A stretch of 64,000 bases of DNA from Rhizobium sp. 11515TR (GTDB lineage Bacteria > Pseudomonadota > Alphaproteobacteria > Rhizobiales > Rhizobiaceae): the NCBI RefSeq assembly GCF_002277895.1, contig NZ_CP022998.1, positions 1,779,501-1,843,500 of the forward strand, in the 5' to 3' direction. A program made the translations under genes and the position numbers. Shown here one piece after another: positions 31,042 to 39,432 of this stretch. The stretch's first letter is position 1; every line of letters starts with the position of its first letter. The notes under the pieces are model-generated. The model saw nothing but the letters and a program-made list of their open reading frames with translations, did no database searches and was not told the DNA's origin.

Positions 31042-32976
31042 TCACCGGCCGCGCGTTTTGAGCCACGCCGCCGTCAGTTGCTGGAAGCGGCCGGCCATGT
31101 CGGCAACCGCTTCCTCGTCGTTCATGCCGCCCGAGAGCCAAGCGCGGGCCGCATCGGAGAAGATGGTCCGCCCAACGGCGAAGCCCTTAACCGAGGGCGC
31201 CGCCAGCGTCGCCTCGAAGCTGCGGATCAATTCCTCCGCCGGCGCCTCCAGGCCGAGCAGTACGATACCGCGGCACCATGGATCATTTTGGGCGATCACG
31301 GCATCGATTTTTTTCCATGCAGCCGCCGATTCCTGCGGCTCCAGCTTCCACCAGTCCGGCTTGATTCCGAGCGCATAGAGCTCTTCCATCGCAGTCGGGA
31401 TCGTGTCGTCGGTCAGCGGTCCGTTCTTGCTGGCGATGATTTCCACCAGCAGTTCGCGGCCAACCTTGCGCGCAGCCTCGAACAGTGTCCGCAGCTTCTC
31501 CTGCTGCTCTGCCTTCAAATCTTGCGTATCGTCTGGGTGATAGAAGCACAGGCATTTGATGCAATGGTTGAGCGGCCATTCGACGAGCTGGGAGCCGATG
31601 TCCTGGCTGAACTCGAATTTCAGCGGCTTCGATCCCGGCAATTCTACAGGGCGGCCGATCCAGGAGAAGTTCTTGGTGGCGGCATCGAAGAAGGCGTCCC
31701 GCCCGAAGCGTTCATCGATCAGCATGCCGTAGCCGGGGCGGCCATCGGCCACCCGCGCCGCCGCCTCGACGGCAAGCCGTTTGAAAGCGACGATCTTGTC
31801 ATGGCCGATGCCCAGTTCATCGCAGACACTGACGAGTTGCGAACGATGGTCGATCGCAAGCGCCATCAGCAGTGGGATTTCGTCGCTGCGGCGCGTCGTC
31901 GCCCAATGGATGTGGTTGATCGCCTCGTCCTTGCGCAGTGCCCTATGCTTGCTGCCCGTCTTCAGGAAGAAATCGAGCTCCGTCCAGGTCGGATATTCCG
32001 GCGAGCAGAGCAGGCGGGAAACGGCGAAGGCGCCGCAGGCATTCGCCCAGGTGGCACAGGTCTTCAAGGGTTCGCCGCGCAGATAGCCACGCAGGAAGCC
32101 GGACATGAAGGCATCGCCAGCGCCGAGAACGTTGAAGACTTCGATCGGGAAGCCCTGGCCGACGATGCCGGCTTCCAGATCGTCGGAAATCGGGCCTTCA
32201 TAGACGATGCAGCCCATGGCGCCGCGCTTCAGCACGATGACGGCGGACGAAAGACGGCGGATTTCCTTGAGCGCGCCGAGTACGTCGTCGGCACCGGAGG
32301 CGATCATGATCTCTTCTTCCGTGCCGACGATCAGGTCGCAATCCGGCAGCGTCTCCTTCATTTTGGAGGACACGCGTTCCGACTTCACATAGCGCTCGAA
32401 ACCTTCGGCGTGGCCGGCGAGGCCCCAGAGGTTCGGCCGGTAATCGATATCGAAGATCACCTTGCGGCCGTTCGCCTTGGCGATGCGGATCGCCTTGCGC
32501 TGTGCCGCCTCGGTATTGGGCTTGGAGAAATGCGTGCCGGAGACCAGAACGGCGCCCGAGGACTTGATAAAGCCTTCGTCGATATCGTCTTCGTTCAGCG
32601 CCATGTCGGCGCAATCGGACCGATAGAAGATCATCGGCGAGACGCCTTCGGCCTCGACCGCCAGCAGCACCAGCGCCGTCAGGCGCTCCTTGTCCGTCGC
32701 GATCCCGTCGATAGCCACACCTTCGCGGGCTGTCTGCTCGCGGACGAAGCGGCCCATCTGCTCGTCGCCGACGCGAGTGATAAGGCCGGATTTCAGGCCG
32801 AGCCGCGCGGTGCCGATGGCGATATTGGCCGGGCAGCCGCCGACCGACTTGGCGAAAGAGGCGATATCTTCGAGCTTCGAGCCGATCTGCTGACCATAAA
32901 GGTCGACGGAGGAGCGGCCGATGGTGATCACATCGAGTTTTGCTTCCGGCTCCGCGCCAGGATTGTCGTGTGCCAT
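31042..32976 (-). CDS. iolC: 5-dehydro-2-deoxygluconokinase fused to DUF2090 aldolase-like domain
   Basis: The 644-residue two-domain protein begins with a PfkB kinase (residues about 10-330: DVITIGRSSVDLYGQQIG, VGGCPANIAIGTARLG, and the catalytic VLGAGDAFMSGF) that phosphorylates 2-deoxy-5-keto-gluconate. The C-terminal 300 residues are DUF2090 (MALAIDHRSQLVSVCDELG, IDERFGRDAFFDA, FAVGRTIFSDAARAWL), a TIM-barrel relative of class I aldolases that could supply the next step (IolJ-like cleavage). GGGAGGA lies 5 bases before the ATG at 32976. It is the first gene of the iolCDEB unit, with its promoter and operators immediately upstream. Confidence 0.94.
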   Translation of the reverse strand: MAHDNPGAEPEAKLDVITIGRSSVDLYGQQIGSKLEDIASFAKSVGGCPANIAIGTARLGLKSGLITRVGDEQMGRFVREQTAREGVAIDGIATDKERLTALVLLAVEAEGVSPMIFYRSDCADMALNEDDIDEGFIKSSGAVLVSGTHFSKPNTEAAQRKAIRIAKANGRKVIFDIDYRPNLWGLAGHAEGFERYVKSERVSSKMKETLPDCDLIVGTEEEIMIASGADDVLGALKEIRRLSSAVIVLKRGAMGCIVYEGPISDDLEAGIVGQGFPIEVFNVLGAGDAFMSGFLRGYLRGEPLKTCATWANACGAFAVSRLLCSPEYPTWTELDFFLKTGSKHRALRKDEAINHIHWATTRRSDEIPLLMALAIDHRSQLVSVCDELGIGHDKIVAFKRLAVEAAARVADGRPGYGMLIDERFGRDAFFDAATKNFSWIGRPVELPGSKPLKFEFSQDIGSQLVEWPLNHCIKCLCFYHPDDTQDLKAEQQEKLRTLFEAARKVGRELLVEIIASKNGPLTDDTIPTAMEELYALGIKPDWWKLEPQESAAAWKKIDAVIAQNDPWCRGIVLLGLEAPAEELIRSFEATLAAPSVKGFAVGRTIFSDAARAWLSGGMNDEEAVADMAGRFQQLTAAWLKTRGR

Positions 32977-33115
32977 GATGTCCTCCCGTCGAGGCATGAC
33001 CTCTTTTGCTCTTCAGCCTGCGCCGAGATCATGCGTTATTGAAAGTGCCGGTGTTCGTTTCGTCCCGGTTGCTATGGATCTGGCGGCCATCTCCCGCAGC
33101 CGTGATCTGGTTGTA

Positions 33116-33144
33116 GTGAAACATTGGTTCCGAGATTTTGTCAA
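33116..33144 (-). promoter_or_regulatory. Candidate iolC promoter
   Basis: On the minus strand TTGACA (33144-33139) is followed after 17 bases by TTTCAC (33121-33116). The -35 box is perfect and the -10 box weak. It lies between and partly within two IolR-type sites, 140 bases before the iolC start. Confidence 0.45.
33118..33131. promoter_or_regulatory. Candidate IolR operator, GAAA-N6-TTCC
   Basis: GAAA CATTGG TTCC, one mismatch from the GGAA-N6-TTCC motif I recall for rhizobial IolR. It overlaps the -10/spacer of the candidate iolC promoter and is exactly 30 bases from the second site. Confidence 0.5.
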
Positions 33145-33147
33145 TTC

Positions 33148-33161
33148 GGAATGTTTATTCC
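33148..33161. promoter_or_regulatory. Candidate IolR operator, GGAA-N6-TTCC
   Basis: GGAA TGTTTA TTCC is a perfect match to the recalled IolR motif, immediately upstream of the candidate iolC -35 box. It overlaps the last codons and the stop codon of iolR. Confidence 0.6.
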
Positions 33162-34027
33162 ATTTTCGTTTTATCGGCTTTTGTCGCAGCTTTTCGCCGG
33201 CGCTCGGCAATGGCAACCGGAAAGGCCATGATCAGCGCCATCGATGCCGACAGCGAGCGGAAACCGGCAAAATCGGCTTCCGCCACTTCAAACCAGTAGT
33301 CCGCGCAAGCGGTAAGCGGCGAAAAAGCCGAATCGGTAATGGCAATGACCGGGACGTTGCGCGAGGCGAGATCCTGCGCCTGCGCCAGGCTATCGGCGGC
33401 ATAGGGCGAAAAGCTTGCGGCGATGGCGGCGTCCTTCTCCGTGGCGAAGCGGGTGATCTCGCCGTCGATGCCGTTCGGCGAGGCGACGATCTGGTGACGT
33501 ATGTTCAGCTTGGAGAAGGCATAGGTCATATGCGCCGTCAGCGGATAGGAGCGGCGCTTGGCGATCAGATAGATCGTCTCGGCCGCGGCAAGCACGTCGA
33601 CGGCTTTGGCGAAGGTGTCAGTCTCGATGGTTGCGGCGAGCTTGTTGACGGATTGGCTCGCCGCAGAGAGGAAGCCGGAGAGAATGCTGGCCTCCTCATT
33701 CTCTATGCCGGAGCGTTCGAGCGTTACCAGTCGCTCCTCATAGCTCAGCGTCCGGTCGCGCAACCGTTCACGAAAGATGCTCTGAAGATCGGAAAAACCC
33801 TCATAGCCGAGGTGATGCGCCAGGCGCACGAGCGTGGAAGGCTGAACTTCGGCGGCAGCGGCGATGCTGGCCGTCGTGCCGAAGGCGATTTCATCGGGAT
33901 TGCCAAGCGCAAAGGCGGCAACCTGGGCCAACCGCTTCGGCATGGCATTCTTACGCTCTATGATGGTGCTGCGCAGGCTTTCGAAGTCGCGCGGTACCTT
34001 GGTCTGCGTCCCGACATTATTGTCCAT
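33155..34027 (-). CDS. iolR: RpiR/MurR-type repressor of inositol catabolism
   Basis: The 290-residue regulator has an N-terminal RpiR helix-turn-helix (ASIAAAAEVQPSTLVRLAHHLGYEGFSDL, residues about 52-80; key part QPSTLVRLAHHLG) and a C-terminal SIS sugar-phosphate domain (TIYLIAKRRSYPLTAHMTYA, VPVIAITDSAFSPL). It precedes iolC on the same strand and is flanked by GRAA-N6-TTCC sites, the layout of iolRCDEB in other rhizobia. It would repress the operon until an inositol-derived phosphate ester binds. The identification as IolR rests on context plus family. Confidence 0.9.
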   Translation of the reverse strand: MDNNVGTQTKVPRDFESLRSTIIERKNAMPKRLAQVAAFALGNPDEIAFGTTASIAAAAEVQPSTLVRLAHHLGYEGFSDLQSIFRERLRDRTLSYEERLVTLERSGIENEEASILSGFLSAASQSVNKLAATIETDTFAKAVDVLAAAETIYLIAKRRSYPLTAHMTYAFSKLNIRHQIVASPNGIDGEITRFATEKDAAIAASFSPYAADSLAQAQDLASRNVPVIAITDSAFSPLTACADYWFEVAEADFAGFRSLSASMALIMAFPVAIAERRRKAATKADKTKME

Positions 34028-34059
34028 GCGCCATCCTTAAGCTCCCCAATGCCCGTAAT

Positions 34060-34073
34060 GAAACAAACGTTCC
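34060..34073. promoter_or_regulatory. Candidate IolR operator upstream of iolR
   Basis: GAAA CAAACG TTCC, the same form as the site at 33118-33131, 33 bases upstream of the iolR start and in the region shared with the divergent Gfo/Idh/MocA gene. It suggests autoregulation of iolR and control of the dehydrogenase gene. A CGTT/AACG dyad (34068-34085) overlaps it. Confidence 0.5.
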
Positions 34074-34259
34074 ATATTTCCAACGATACCGGATTTTGAA
34101 TCGTTCGGCACGAATAATTTTAAGATCATGATTTTAAACGTGTAAATATGAATTCTTATCTGCGGAAGAGATGCCAACGCCATGAGTGCGCTTGTCAAAA
34201 CGGTCTAAATATTCCAAAAATCGCGCGACTTCGGGAGCGGATTTGAGGAGGAAGGGCAA

Positions 34260-35378
34260 ATGAGGCCGTTGGGCGTTGGATTGATCGGCACCGGTTACAT
34301 GGGCAAATGCCATGCGCTGGCATGGAATGCGGTCAAAACAGTATTCGGTGATGTCGCGCGGCCGCGCCTGGTGCATCTCGCCGAAGCCAATGCCGATCTG
34401 GCAAAGGCACGCGGGGACGAGTTCGGCTTCGAAAAGGCGACGGCCGACTGGCGGGAGCTCATTGCGGATCCTGAAGTCGACGTCGTCTCGGTCACGACCC
34501 CAAACCAATTCCACCCGGAAATGGCGATCGCAGCCCTTGAAGCCGGCAAGCATGTCTGGTGCGAAAAGCCGATGGCGCCGTCCTATGGCGATGCCGAACG
34601 CATGCTGGCTGCGGCCGAGGCCTCCGGCAAGGTCGCCATTCTCGGCTACAATTATATCCAGAACCCGGTGATGCGGCACATCAAGGCGCTGATTGCAGAA
34701 GGCGCGATCGGTACGGTCAATCACGTCCGCGTCGAGATGGACGAGGACTTCATGGCCGATCCGAACGGTCTATTCTATTGGAAGAGCGAGCTTGCCTCCG
34801 GCTATGGCGCTCTCGATGATTTCGCCGTGCATCCGCTTTCGCTGCTCTGGTTCCTCTTCGGCCATGTCGAGGCCGTGATCACCGACATGGTGAAGCCCTA
34901 TGCCGAACGGCCGTTGAAGGATGGCGGCAGCCGTGCTGTCGAAAACCATGATCTTGCCAATGTGCTGATGCGCCTTGGCGGCGGCATTTCCGCTGTTCTC
35001 ATGGCCGACCGCTCGGCTTGGGGCCGCAAGGGCCGGATTGCCCTACAGATCTTCGGTTCCAAGGGTTCGATGTCCTATGACCAGGAGCGTATGAATGAAT
35101 TCGAGCTCTATCAGGCCGAGGGCAGGGACAGCGAACAGGGCTTCCGCAAGGTGCTGGCCGCGCCCGCGCACAAGCCCTATGACCGCTTCATCCCGGCGCC
35201 AGGCCACGGCCTTGGCTTCAACGATCTGAAGATCATCGAATGTCGAGAGCTGATCCGCGCCATAGCGGGCGAAGCTGCGTCGGTCGTGGCTTTCGAAGAC
35301 GGCCTGCGCATCGAAAAATCGGTGCACGCCATGGCCCAATCCTTCCACGAACGCCGCTGGGTCGAAATATCAAGCTGA
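34260..35378 (+). CDS. Gfo/Idh/MocA family oxidoreductase
   Basis: The 372-residue NAD(P)-dependent sugar or inositol dehydrogenase has an N-terminal Rossmann fold (GVGLIGTGYMGKCHA), the EKP motif (VWCEKPMAPSYGDAERML, near residue 100) and a C-terminal substrate domain with YGALDDFAVHPLSLLWFL, whose Asp and His sit at the expected catalytic positions. Because it is divergent from iolR and shares an operator candidate, an inositol isomer or inosose is the likely substrate. It is not IdhA by any direct motif. GAGGAGGAA precedes the ATG. Confidence 0.88.
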   Translation: MRPLGVGLIGTGYMGKCHALAWNAVKTVFGDVARPRLVHLAEANADLAKARGDEFGFEKATADWRELIADPEVDVVSVTTPNQFHPEMAIAALEAGKHVWCEKPMAPSYGDAERMLAAAEASGKVAILGYNYIQNPVMRHIKALIAEGAIGTVNHVRVEMDEDFMADPNGLFYWKSELASGYGALDDFAVHPLSLLWFLFGHVEAVITDMVKPYAERPLKDGGSRAVENHDLANVLMRLGGGISAVLMADRSAWGRKGRIALQIFGSKGSMSYDQERMNEFELYQAEGRDSEQGFRKVLAAPAHKPYDRFIPAPGHGLGFNDLKIIECRELIRAIAGEAASVVAFEDGLRIEKSVHAMAQSFHERRWVEISS

Positions 35379-35472
35379 GCGTTCGGCCTAATTTTCTCCC
35401 GATCCGGGGCGCAGGGTCAGCCGTGATTGACGCTTGCGGATGCAGGCGTTACCCCTGAAGTCCATAGGCAAC

Positions 35473-35526
35473 CTTCCGCGTGCACGGAAGGCGGCCATAC
35501 TTCCGCGTGCACGGAAGGCGGCCATA
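35473..35526. repeat. Two exact tandem copies of a 27-bp palindromic repeat
   Basis: Copy 1 is 35473-35499 and copy 2 is 35500-35526, identical in all 27 bases. Each contains CTTCCG and CGGAAG as inverted arms around CGTGCA, followed by GCGGCCATA. The block lies between the dehydrogenase gene and the ferredoxin-reductase-like gene, ending 21 bases before the latter's start, where promoter or leader sequence is expected. Confidence 0.85.
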
Positions 35527-35546
35527 ATAACAATGGAGTACGGATC

Positions 35547-36764
35547 GTGACGGGCAGATTGGTCATTATCGGGGCCGGGCAGGCGGGTTTCGCGCTCGCT
35601 GCCAAATTGCGCGGGTTGGGTGATTCGCGGCCGATCACCATCGTCGGTGCCGAAGAGAACCTTCCCTATCAGCGACCGCCACTGACCAAGAAGTATCTGC
35701 TGGGCGAGATGACTTTCGATCGTCTGCTGTTCCGGCCTGAACATTGGTATGCCGATAATAATGTCGATATCCGTGTGTCGACGTGGGTGGAGCAGATCGA
35801 TCGGGCCGCAAAGCAGATCGTCATGCAGGACGGCTCCAGATTGGATTACGAGACGCTGGCGCTTGCGACGGGCTCGACGCCCCGCCGCCTGCCGCCCTCC
35901 GTCGGCGGCGCGCTCGAAGGCGTCTATCTCGCCCGCGACAAGCGCGATGCCGATCTTCTTGCCGGCGAGATGCGTCCCGGACGCCGGGTGCTCATCATCG
36001 GCGGCGGCTATATCGGGCTCGAGGCCGCTGCTGTCGCGCGTCATCGCGGCCTCGAGGTCACGCTCATCGAGATGGGCGACCGGATATTGCAGCGGGTGGC
36101 GGCCAAGGAAACGGCCGATATTTTCAGGACCATCCATCAGAAGCACGATGTGATCATTCGCGAGAAGACCGGGCTGAAGCAGCTCATCGGCCGCAACGGT
36201 CATGTCGGCGCCGCCGAATTGTCCGACGGGTCTACTATCGATGTCGATTTCGTCGTCGTCGGCATCGGCGTTGCGCCCAACGACAGGCTGGCCAAGGAGG
36301 CCGGCCTCGAGGTCGGCAACGGCATTGTCGTCGATTCGTTTGCCCGCACCTCCGATCCCGCAATCTTCGCCATAGGCGATTGCGTGGAATTGCCCTGGGA
36401 GGGCGGTCGCATCCGTCTCGAATCCGTGCAGAACGCCGTCGATCAGGCGGAAGCCGCTGCTGGAATCATAGCCGGCAACGAAAAGGCCTATGATCCGAAG
36501 CCGTGGTTCTGGTCGGATCAATATGACGTCAAGCTGCAGATCGCCGGCTTCAATCTGGGCTATGACGAGACGCTGCTGCGTCCAGGCGCCCGCGAAGGCG
36601 CGGCTTCCGTCTGGTATTTCAAGCAGGGCCGCTTCATCGCGGTCGACGCCATAAACGATGCAAAGGCCTATGTTACCGGAAAGAAGCTGCTGGAGACCGG
36701 CGCGAGTCCGTCCAGAGAGGTTCTTGCCGACCCGGCCGCGGATTTGAAGCAGCTGCTGGCTTGA
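35547..36764 (+). CDS. FAD-dependent ferredoxin/rubredoxin reductase-like oxidoreductase
   Basis: The 405-residue flavoprotein has an N-terminal FAD motif (LVIIGAGQAGFALAAKL), an NAD motif near residue 150 (VLIIGGGYIGLEAAAVA), a second FAD motif (PAIFAIGDCVELPW) and a C-terminal reductase_C domain (WFWSDQYDVKLQIAGF). This is the layout of putidaredoxin or rhodocoxin reductases, which pass electrons from NAD(P)H to a [2Fe-2S] ferredoxin for an oxygenase. No oxygenase or ferredoxin is adjacent. GTG at 35547 is chosen for its GGAG 8 bases upstream and the motif position. The frame is open from 35427 through the tandem repeat. Confidence 0.88.
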   Translation: MTGRLVIIGAGQAGFALAAKLRGLGDSRPITIVGAEENLPYQRPPLTKKYLLGEMTFDRLLFRPEHWYADNNVDIRVSTWVEQIDRAAKQIVMQDGSRLDYETLALATGSTPRRLPPSVGGALEGVYLARDKRDADLLAGEMRPGRRVLIIGGGYIGLEAAAVARHRGLEVTLIEMGDRILQRVAAKETADIFRTIHQKHDVIIREKTGLKQLIGRNGHVGAAELSDGSTIDVDFVVVGIGVAPNDRLAKEAGLEVGNGIVVDSFARTSDPAIFAIGDCVELPWEGGRIRLESVQNAVDQAEAAAGIIAGNEKAYDPKPWFWSDQYDVKLQIAGFNLGYDETLLRPGAREGAASVWYFKQGRFIAVDAINDAKAYVTGKKLLETGASPSREVLADPAADLKQLLA

Positions 36765-36836
36765 TGTAAATTCAGATCGGCCGGAGCATGCTTCGGCCGA
36801 CAATCGCCTGTTGCTGAATCACAGAAAGAACGTACA

Positions 36837-36886
36837 CAAGCGCGAAAAAGCGCTTGCGTCCATAAATGAATGGCCCTATCAGGGCC
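36837..36886. other. Two perfect hairpins upstream of tRNA-Ser
   Basis: CAAGCGC (36837-36843) pairs with GCGCTTG (36850-36856) around GAAAAA, and GGCCCT (36872-36877) pairs with AGGGCC (36881-36886) around ATC. Neither is followed by a T-run. They may help end the reductase transcript or shape the tRNA precursor. Confidence 0.4.
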
Positions 36887-36891
36887 GCACC

Positions 36892-36981
36892 GGAGAGGTG
36901 GCCGAGTGGTCGAAGGCGCTCCCCTGCTAAGGGAGTATACCAGAAATGGTATCGTGGGTTCGAATCCCATCTTCTCCGCCA
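36892..36981 (+). tRNA. tRNA-Ser (anticodon GCT)
   Basis: A 90-base cloverleaf with encoded CCA. The acceptor GGAGAGG pairs with CTTCTCC with one G-U. The D-arm holds GCCGAGTGGTCGAAGGC. The anticodon stem CTCCC/GGGAG encloses CTGCTAA (anticodon GCT, reads AGC/AGU). The long variable arm TACCAGAAATGGTA is typical of tRNA-Ser, and the T-arm has GTGGGTTCGAATCCCAT. Confidence 0.97.
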
Positions 36982-37052
36982 TTTTGACTCAATTGTCATC
37001 ATCAGCAGACGGCCCGCGATGCCGGTTCCGCCAAATCCAGCAAAACCAGATA

Positions 37053-37967
37053 TTATAGAGAATTGCGGCCTGCAAAGCCTTCGTAGCGCTTCAGATATGC
37101 TATGAGCGCGCGCAGCTTGGGAGCCATGTTCCGTCGGTTGGGATAGTAGAGGTAGAAGCCCGGAAAATAGGGGCAATATTCCTCAAGGATCGGCATCAGC
37201 TTGTTTCTGCCGATGAAGGTGCGGAAGCTTTCTTCCATCCCGAAGGTGATTCCCGCTCCGGCGATAGCCAGCTTGATCATCACGCCCATATCATTCGTCG
37301 TCACCTCCGGTGCGACCTCCACCCGGAATTCCTTGCCTTCCTCGGCAAACTCCCAGCGGTAGGGGACAGCCTTTGGTGAGGATCGCCAGCCTATGCATCG
37401 ATGCATCGAGAGTTCTTTCGGATGCCGGGGGATGCCGAATCGGTCGCGATAGGCCGGGGAACAGACGGCCAATTGCCGCTCGTTGCCGGCGACCGGTACG
37501 GCAATCATGTCCTGCTCGATGACTTCGCCAAGCCGGACGCCTGCGTCGTAGCCTTCCGATACGATGTCGAATTCCTCGTCGGTCACGGTAATGTCGAGCT
37601 GGATCTCGGGATTGGCGGCCGTAAAGCCTGCGAGAAAGTCGCCGGCGAGAAAACGCTCCGCGATCGACGAGACGGCAAGCCGTAATTGACCGCGAGGTCG
37701 GGTGCGCAAAGTCTCCGTCTTTTCCATAGCGGTGCGTATGTCCGAGACTGCCGGCTCCACGTCCGCATAAAGCCGTTCGCCAGCCTCGGTCAGGCTGACG
37801 CTGCGGGTTGTGCGCTGCAGCAGCGCGATGCCCAGGCTCTCCTCCAATCGCCGGATCGTCTGACTGACTGCCGAGCGGGTGACGCCGAGCCTATCGGCAG
37901 CAGCGCGAAAATTGCGCTCCTGAGCGACGAGGATGAAGACGGAGAGAGCGTTAAGATCGGGCCACAT
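37053..37967 (-). CDS. LysR family transcriptional regulator
   Basis: The 304-residue regulator has a typical N-terminal winged helix-turn-helix (LNALSVFILVAQERNFRAAADRLGVTRSAVSQ, residues 5-37; core AAADRLGVTRSAVSQTIRRLE) and an effector domain from about residue 90 (GQLRLAVSSIAERFL, GYDAGVRLGEVIEQDM). It belongs to the subgroup that usually controls a divergent oxidoreductase. The divergent SDR gene starts 119 bases away and is the likely target. The inducer is unknown. Confidence 0.9.
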   Translation of the reverse strand: MWPDLNALSVFILVAQERNFRAAADRLGVTRSAVSQTIRRLEESLGIALLQRTTRSVSLTEAGERLYADVEPAVSDIRTAMEKTETLRTRPRGQLRLAVSSIAERFLAGDFLAGFTAANPEIQLDITVTDEEFDIVSEGYDAGVRLGEVIEQDMIAVPVAGNERQLAVCSPAYRDRFGIPRHPKELSMHRCIGWRSSPKAVPYRWEFAEEGKEFRVEVAPEVTTNDMGVMIKLAIAGAGITFGMEESFRTFIGRNKLMPILEEYCPYFPGFYLYYPNRRNMAPKLRALIAYLKRYEGFAGRNSL

Positions 37968-38086
37968 TGGTAACTACTGCTTTCCAAGCTGTCACTGAAT
38001 GGATGGCTTATCACGACAATGAAGCTTTGTATCCTCCTCACGTTCGGTTCTGGAAGAGAGCCGTTCACACAAGAAGGAGTGATCAC

Positions 38087-38815
38087 ATGCCTATCGATAA
38101 AATCATTCTCATCACGGGTGCCTCCAGCGGTATCGGCGCGGGCATCGCCCGTGAGCTCGCTTCCGTCGGCGCAAAGATCATGCTGGGCGCGAGGCGCATC
38201 GACAGATTGGAAGCATTGGCGGCCGAGATTCGCGAAAAGGGCGGCACGGTCATGACCCGCCGGCTCGATGTCACCGACAGGGCTGACGTAGCTGCCTTTG
38301 CAGAGGCCGCACGCCTGGCCTGGGGAAGCGTCGATGTAATCGTTAACAACGCCGGCATCATGCCGCTTTCCTTGATGGCTTCGATGAAGGTCGAGGAATG
38401 GGACAGAATGGTCGACGTCAACATCAAGGGGGTGCTTCACGGCATTGCGGCGGTGCTGCCGGAAATGGCGGCACGCGGCGCCGGCCACATCATCAATATC
38501 GCTTCGATCGGCGCACTGGCGGTTTCTCCGACCGCCGCCGTCTATTGCGCAACCAAGTATGCCGTTCGGGCAATCTCCGACGGGCTGCGCCAGGAATGCC
38601 GCGATATCCGGGTCACCTGCATCCATCCGGGCGTCGTCGAGAGCGAGCTGGCCGATACGATCACCGACCCGGTGGCGGCCGAAGCGATGAAGTCCTATCG
38701 GGCCGTCGCGCTAACGCCCGATGCCATCGGTCGCGCGGTACGCTTCGCCGTCGAGCAGCCCGATGATGTCGATGTCAATGAGATCGTCGTTCGCCCGACG
38801 CGGGCGGCACATTGA
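38087..38815 (+). CDS. Short-chain dehydrogenase/reductase
   Basis: This is a 242-residue classical SDR: TGASSGIGAGIA (residues 9-20), NNAGIMPLSLM, NIASIGALAVSPTAAVYCATK with the catalytic Ser, Tyr and Lys, and IHPGVVESEL. It resembles the NADP-dependent YdfG/clavaldehyde-type group. AAGGAG lies 7 bases before the ATG at 38087. The frame is open from 37967 but that part is the promoter region. It is divergent from a LysR gene. Its stop overlaps the start of the next gene by 4 bases, so the two are coupled. Confidence 0.9.
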   Translation: MPIDKIILITGASSGIGAGIARELASVGAKIMLGARRIDRLEALAAEIREKGGTVMTRRLDVTDRADVAAFAEAARLAWGSVDVIVNNAGIMPLSLMASMKVEEWDRMVDVNIKGVLHGIAAVLPEMAARGAGHIINIASIGALAVSPTAAVYCATKYAVRAISDGLRQECRDIRVTCIHPGVVESELADTITDPVAAEAMKSYRAVALTPDAIGRAVRFAVEQPDDVDVNEIVVRPTRAAH

Positions 38816-39135
38816 TTCGGGGTCTCTTTGCTCTCGCCTTGGCCGGCGTCGTATTCGCGCCGCCCGCACTTTCCGAGGATCGAATCGAAATGAAGACACC
38901 GATACATGCTTACGTCGGCATGTGGACGACGGCCGACAATCATATCCGTCATGAACTCCTGCCAAACGGCCGATATATCGAAGCGCGGGGAAGCCGTGAG
39001 CGTGCCTATCAGGGGCGCTACGTGGTGACGCGCGATCATATCGACTATTGGGACGATACCGGTTTCACCGCCGATGGCGATTTCATCGATGGCGTGCTCC
39101 ATCACGCCGGAATGATCCTCTCTCGAAGGAAATGA
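38812..39135 (+). CDS. Secreted Atu4866-domain protein
   Basis: The 107-residue precursor has a signal peptide (MIRGLFALALAGVVFAPPALS, cleavage near residue 21) and a mature part with the compact beta-rich Atu4866 domain (VGMWTTADNHIRHELLPNGR, YVVTRDHIDYWDDTGFTADG). The start is TTG, overlapping the SDR stop by 4 bases, so translation is coupled. The domain is often found next to SDR or LysR genes in Rhizobiaceae. Its function is unknown, although a lipocalin-like ligand-binding role is sometimes suggested. Confidence 0.8.
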   Translation: MIRGLFALALAGVVFAPPALSEDRIEMKTPIHAYVGMWTTADNHIRHELLPNGRYIEARGSRERAYQGRYVVTRDHIDYWDDTGFTADGDFIDGVLHHAGMILSRRK

Positions 39136-39432
39136 CGGTGTAGGGCGATATCTGGTCATTGGCGGCTTGGCCTTGCTCGATGCCTACACGTCGCAGTCGA
39201 ATCGGCCATTTCAAGGAATCACCCGCGTCCTTGCGTCGTTTTGGGACGAGGGCCGGGCCCGCCAGTGGCTGTCGATCATGGGTAGGTCGGCGAGGCAAGC
39301 GTCATACAGAGCTTACCAAACCCAGCAAAATCCGCCGGTTAGCCATGGAAAGGCCATTCGAATGCCTTTTTCCAATCAGCGGGGACCATTTTCACTGCGC
39401 GCGTAAGTGCCGGTAGATTAAGGAGTTTCTTA
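39136..39432. other. Gap upstream of the frameshifted ORF
   Basis: About 300 bases without a supported gene. A frame at 39159-39416 has an Arg/Ser/Cys-rich product with no family character. An AAGGAG ribosome binding site at its right edge serves the frameshifted ORF at 39433. Confidence 0.5.

Noticed and set aside
31078..33042. 654-codon plus-strand frame opposite iolC
   Set aside because: Antisense shadow of iolC; low-complexity and without domain.
35473..35526. CRISPR or attachment site
   Set aside because: The two 27-bp copies are directly adjacent with no spacer, and no integrase or tRNA 3' end duplication is nearby.
36892..36981. tRNA-Ser as integration site of a genomic island
   Set aside because: No integrase, no repeated tRNA 3' end, and the downstream genes have ordinary composition.
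39159..39416. 85-codon ORF upstream of the porins
   Set aside because: Arg/Cys/Ser-rich peptide without signal or domain; probably chance.
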